The notes under the pieces: generated by a model
Databases searched by the model: none
The model's input: only the letters and a program-made list of their open reading frames with translations
What the model was told of the DNA's origin: nothing
Translations under genes and position numbers: made by a program
Part shown: in pieces, positions 42,924 to 44,796 of the stretch
How positions within the stretch are numbered: position 1 is the stretch's first letter
Layout: each line of letters starts with the position of its first letter
Source of the DNA: an uncultured Oleiphilus sp.
Lineage (GTDB): Bacteria; Pseudomonadota; Gammaproteobacteria; Pseudomonadales; Oleiphilaceae
Length of the DNA stretch: 44,796 nucleotides
Assembly: GCA_913020245.1 (NCBI GenBank)
Contig: CAJWAD010000018.1
Coordinates: forward strand, 1-44,796
Direction: 5' to 3'

Positions 42924-44717
42924 TTATATCTCCGCATCCAAGGCACTCATGTCTAATTCATCATTTAAGGCATCATTGAGTTCGTCATCGATCAGCGTAT
43001 TGGTTGGAGCCACGTCTAACTTGGTCGACACGCGTAACACCTCATCCACCGTTGTTTTACCTTCAATGGCGAAGTCGAGCGCGCAACGCTCTAATGGGCG
43101 GTACATTTCATTGGCGTGCGCCGCCTGTGCAAAGGCTTCTGGATCAGCGCGTCGCAATGCACTGAGGCACGCATCATCGAGCTCTAACCACTCATAAACG
43201 CCCATACGCCCTTGATAACCCGTGTTACCGCATTGATAACAGCCTTCTCCGCGCACAAATTTTTCGGGAAGCGTTTCGCCCTCATCCAATAAGGCGGTTA
43301 AATACAAGCGGTCTTGCTCGCTGATTTGATGCTCTGTGCCACAGTTAGGGCATACGCGTCGAATCAAACGCTGCGCTAATACACCAACTAAGGAACTGGC
43401 GACCAAATACGGCTCCGCCCCCATATCAATTAATCGCATGGCACTGCCCAGCGCGTCATTGGTATGCAAGGTCGACATTACCATGTGGCCAGTCATCGCT
43501 GCGCGCAGCCCAATCTCTACCGTTTCTTGGTCACGCATTTCACCCACCAGCAAAATATCGGGGTCTTGTCGCAAGCATGAGCGTAACACCGTGGCAAAAT
43601 CTAACCCGACCTTGCTGTTTACCTGCACTTGCGTAATACGAGGCAAGCGATATTCGACAGGGTCTTCCGCAGTAATGATTTTATGCTCTGGCTTATTCAA
43701 GTAATTAAGCGCGCCATATAAGGTAGTGGTTTTACCGCTCCCTGTCGGCCCGGTCACCAGAACCATACCATGGGGACGCGTGACCGCGGTTTTGAACCGC
43801 TGCATAATTTCGGGCGGCATGCCGGTATTTTCGAGCCCTAACATCCCGCCGGATTGATCAAGCAAACGCATCACCACAGATTCACCATACTGAGTTGGCA
43901 AGGTGGAGAGCCGCACATCAATCGATTTTGCTTTTACTCGAATATTAAAACGACCATCTTGCGGCAGCCGCTTCTCTGAGATATTTAACCCCGACATTAA
44001 CTTTAAACGCAGTACCAGTGCCGAGTTGATACGAGTCTCGTTCATGACCTGTTCTTGCAGCACCCCATCAACGCGTAACCGAATGCGCACGACATTTTCA
44101 TCAGGCTCTATATGAATATCCGAGGCGCGGGCTTGCACCGCATCTTCGAAAATAGATTGTAGTAAACGCACGACTGGCGCGTCACTGTCATCGGTATCTG
44201 CAGTAAGGTCTGCTAAATCGAAGGCGTCATCCGCCAGCTCGCTGTCAAGCTCGACTGCGAGGCTGGTAATCTCTTCCGTGCGTCGATACACCATATCGAT
44301 GGTCGAGATAAGCTCATTTTCGCGCACCACTGCCTGGCGCAATGGCTGTTTAACTTGGCGCCCCGCTTCATCCATCGCGATCAAATCAAGCGGATCAACC
44401 ATACCAACCAAGAGCTCGCCGTCTTGCTCATCTAAAACAATCATCCTAAACCGACGCGCATAAGTTTCAGGTAACTTAGCCACCAGCTCAGGTTTAAACT
44501 GATAAGAATTTAACTGCACAAAAGGGATATCAAGTTGTCGCGATAGCAAATCAAGTAAGGCGTCCTCATCGATAAAGCCCATGTTTATCAAGGTGCGGCC
44601 AAGACGCTGACCAGACGCTTTTTGTTCCGCCAGCGCGGACATCAACTGGTCTTCGGTAATCACACCATTTGCGATCAACAAGTCACCAATACGCAGTTTT
44701 TTCTTTGTTTCTGTCAT
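42924..44717 (-). CDS. mshE: MSHA pilus assembly ATPase MshE
   Basis: MshE is the hexameric extension ATPase of the MSHA pilus. The 597-residue protein begins with two tandem motifs of the c-di-GMP-binding MshEN type: RIGDLLIANGVITEDQLMSA (about 9-28) and RLGRTLINMGFIDEDALLDL (about 38-57). The ATPase core has Walker A GPTGSGKTT, an aspartate-box segment and Walker B (DPDILLVGEMRD), the His box STLHTNDA and a four-cysteine zinc site (CPNCG and CYQCG). The C-terminal 50 residues are acidic. It starts six bases after the upstream gene's stop. Confidence 0.95.
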   Translation of the reverse strand: MTETKKKLRIGDLLIANGVITEDQLMSALAEQKASGQRLGRTLINMGFIDEDALLDLLSRQLDIPFVQLNSYQFKPELVAKLPETYARRFRMIVLDEQDGELLVGMVDPLDLIAMDEAGRQVKQPLRQAVVRENELISTIDMVYRRTEEITSLAVELDSELADDAFDLADLTADTDDSDAPVVRLLQSIFEDAVQARASDIHIEPDENVVRIRLRVDGVLQEQVMNETRINSALVLRLKLMSGLNISEKRLPQDGRFNIRVKAKSIDVRLSTLPTQYGESVVMRLLDQSGGMLGLENTGMPPEIMQRFKTAVTRPHGMVLVTGPTGSGKTTTLYGALNYLNKPEHKIITAEDPVEYRLPRITQVQVNSKVGLDFATVLRSCLRQDPDILLVGEMRDQETVEIGLRAAMTGHMVMSTLHTNDALGSAMRLIDMGAEPYLVASSLVGVLAQRLIRRVCPNCGTEHQISEQDRLYLTALLDEGETLPEKFVRGEGCYQCGNTGYQGRMGVYEWLELDDACLSALRRADPEAFAQAAHANEMYRPLERCALDFAIEGKTTVDEVLRVSTKLDVAPTNTLIDDELNDALNDELDMSALDAEI

Positions 44718-44723
44718 AAGTAC

Positions 44724-44795
44724 TCAGTAAGCCCTAAGTTGCTGCGCACGCTGATTCGCAAATGCCAGTAGTTGCGGGTCTCGCAAATTTAATTC
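44724..44795 (-). CDS. C-terminal end of probable MshN (partial)
   Basis: The minus frame reads 23 residues (EFNLRDPQLLAFANQRAQQL and then RAY) and stops at 44724-44726, six bases before the mshE start. The sequence continues beyond the window. In Vibrio and Shewanella MSHA loci the gene immediately before mshE is mshN, a TPR protein. The visible helix rich in Leu, Arg and Gln would fit, but the call rests on position rather than on recognised motifs. Confidence 0.5.
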   Translation of the reverse strand, partial: ELNLRDPQLLAFANQRAQQLRAY

Positions 44796-44796
44796 T

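Noticed and set aside
1-44796. Mobile elements, CRISPR arrays, tRNA or rRNA genes, prophage or defence islands
   Set aside because: Reading both strands gave no transposase, integrase, repeat-spacer array, tRNA-like cloverleaf or defence gene; the window looks like stable core chromosome.

Overview
The window is chromosomal DNA from a Gram-negative gammaproteobacterium, probably a marine member of the Cellvibrionales type. That placement is an inference from gene content and synteny; no rRNA or other taxonomic marker is present. Base composition looks even, at a little under 50% GC by eye. I see no insertion sequence, phage, plasmid, CRISPR, tRNA or rRNA gene. Nearly all genes belong to recognisable core families, and gene order agrees with several conserved gammaproteobacterial blocks.

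Layout. Positions 1-323 hold the tail of an unrecognised gene that runs convergently into rlmI (23S rRNA methyltransferase). Positions 1559-6053 (minus) are a complete glycine cleavage operon, gcvT-gcvH-gcvPA-gcvPB, with the P protein split into two subunits and a strong terminator after it. Positions 6131-8796 (minus) are the block nudF-yqiB-cpdA-yqiA, diverging from tolC exactly as in Escherichia coli. Positions 10354-19884 are a lipopolysaccharide core and lipid A cluster on both strands: waaA, an ELM1-like glycosyltransferase, two GT4 enzymes, kdkA, a DxD glycosyltransferase, an LpxL-type acyltransferase, gmhB, gmhA and waaF. This continues into ilvE and glnE, preceded by a DUF547 lipoprotein and a CYTH-only protein standing where E. 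coli has ygiF. A porin, dtd and typA follow.

Positions 29690-34960 (plus) are the nitrogen-control locus glnA - DUF4124 gene - ntrB - ntrC. Upstream of glnA the sequence shows a sigma-54 -24/-12 promoter with two GCAC-N7-GTGC NtrC dyads centred about 138 and 108 bases before the predicted start. These are almost the positions known from E. coli glnAp2. A third dyad lies before ntrB. Between the sigma-54 promoter and the glnA start is an unusually long leader of about 260 nt with several candidate helices. This leader is the most plausible undescribed element in the window. The GS adenylyltransferase GlnE, coded about 6 kb upstream on the other strand, acts on the same enzyme; GlnA keeps the target Tyr397.

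Positions 35052-44795 (minus) are the distal half of an MSHA-type type IV pilus locus: the tail of a probable mshN, then mshE, mshG, a small MshF-position protein, one major pilin gene, and mshC-mshD-mshO-mshP-mshQ. The last five are translationally chained by start/stop overlaps. MshQ is a 1139-residue lectin-like/DUF6701 exported protein, and MshE carries tandem N-terminal motifs of the c-di-GMP-binding MshEN type.
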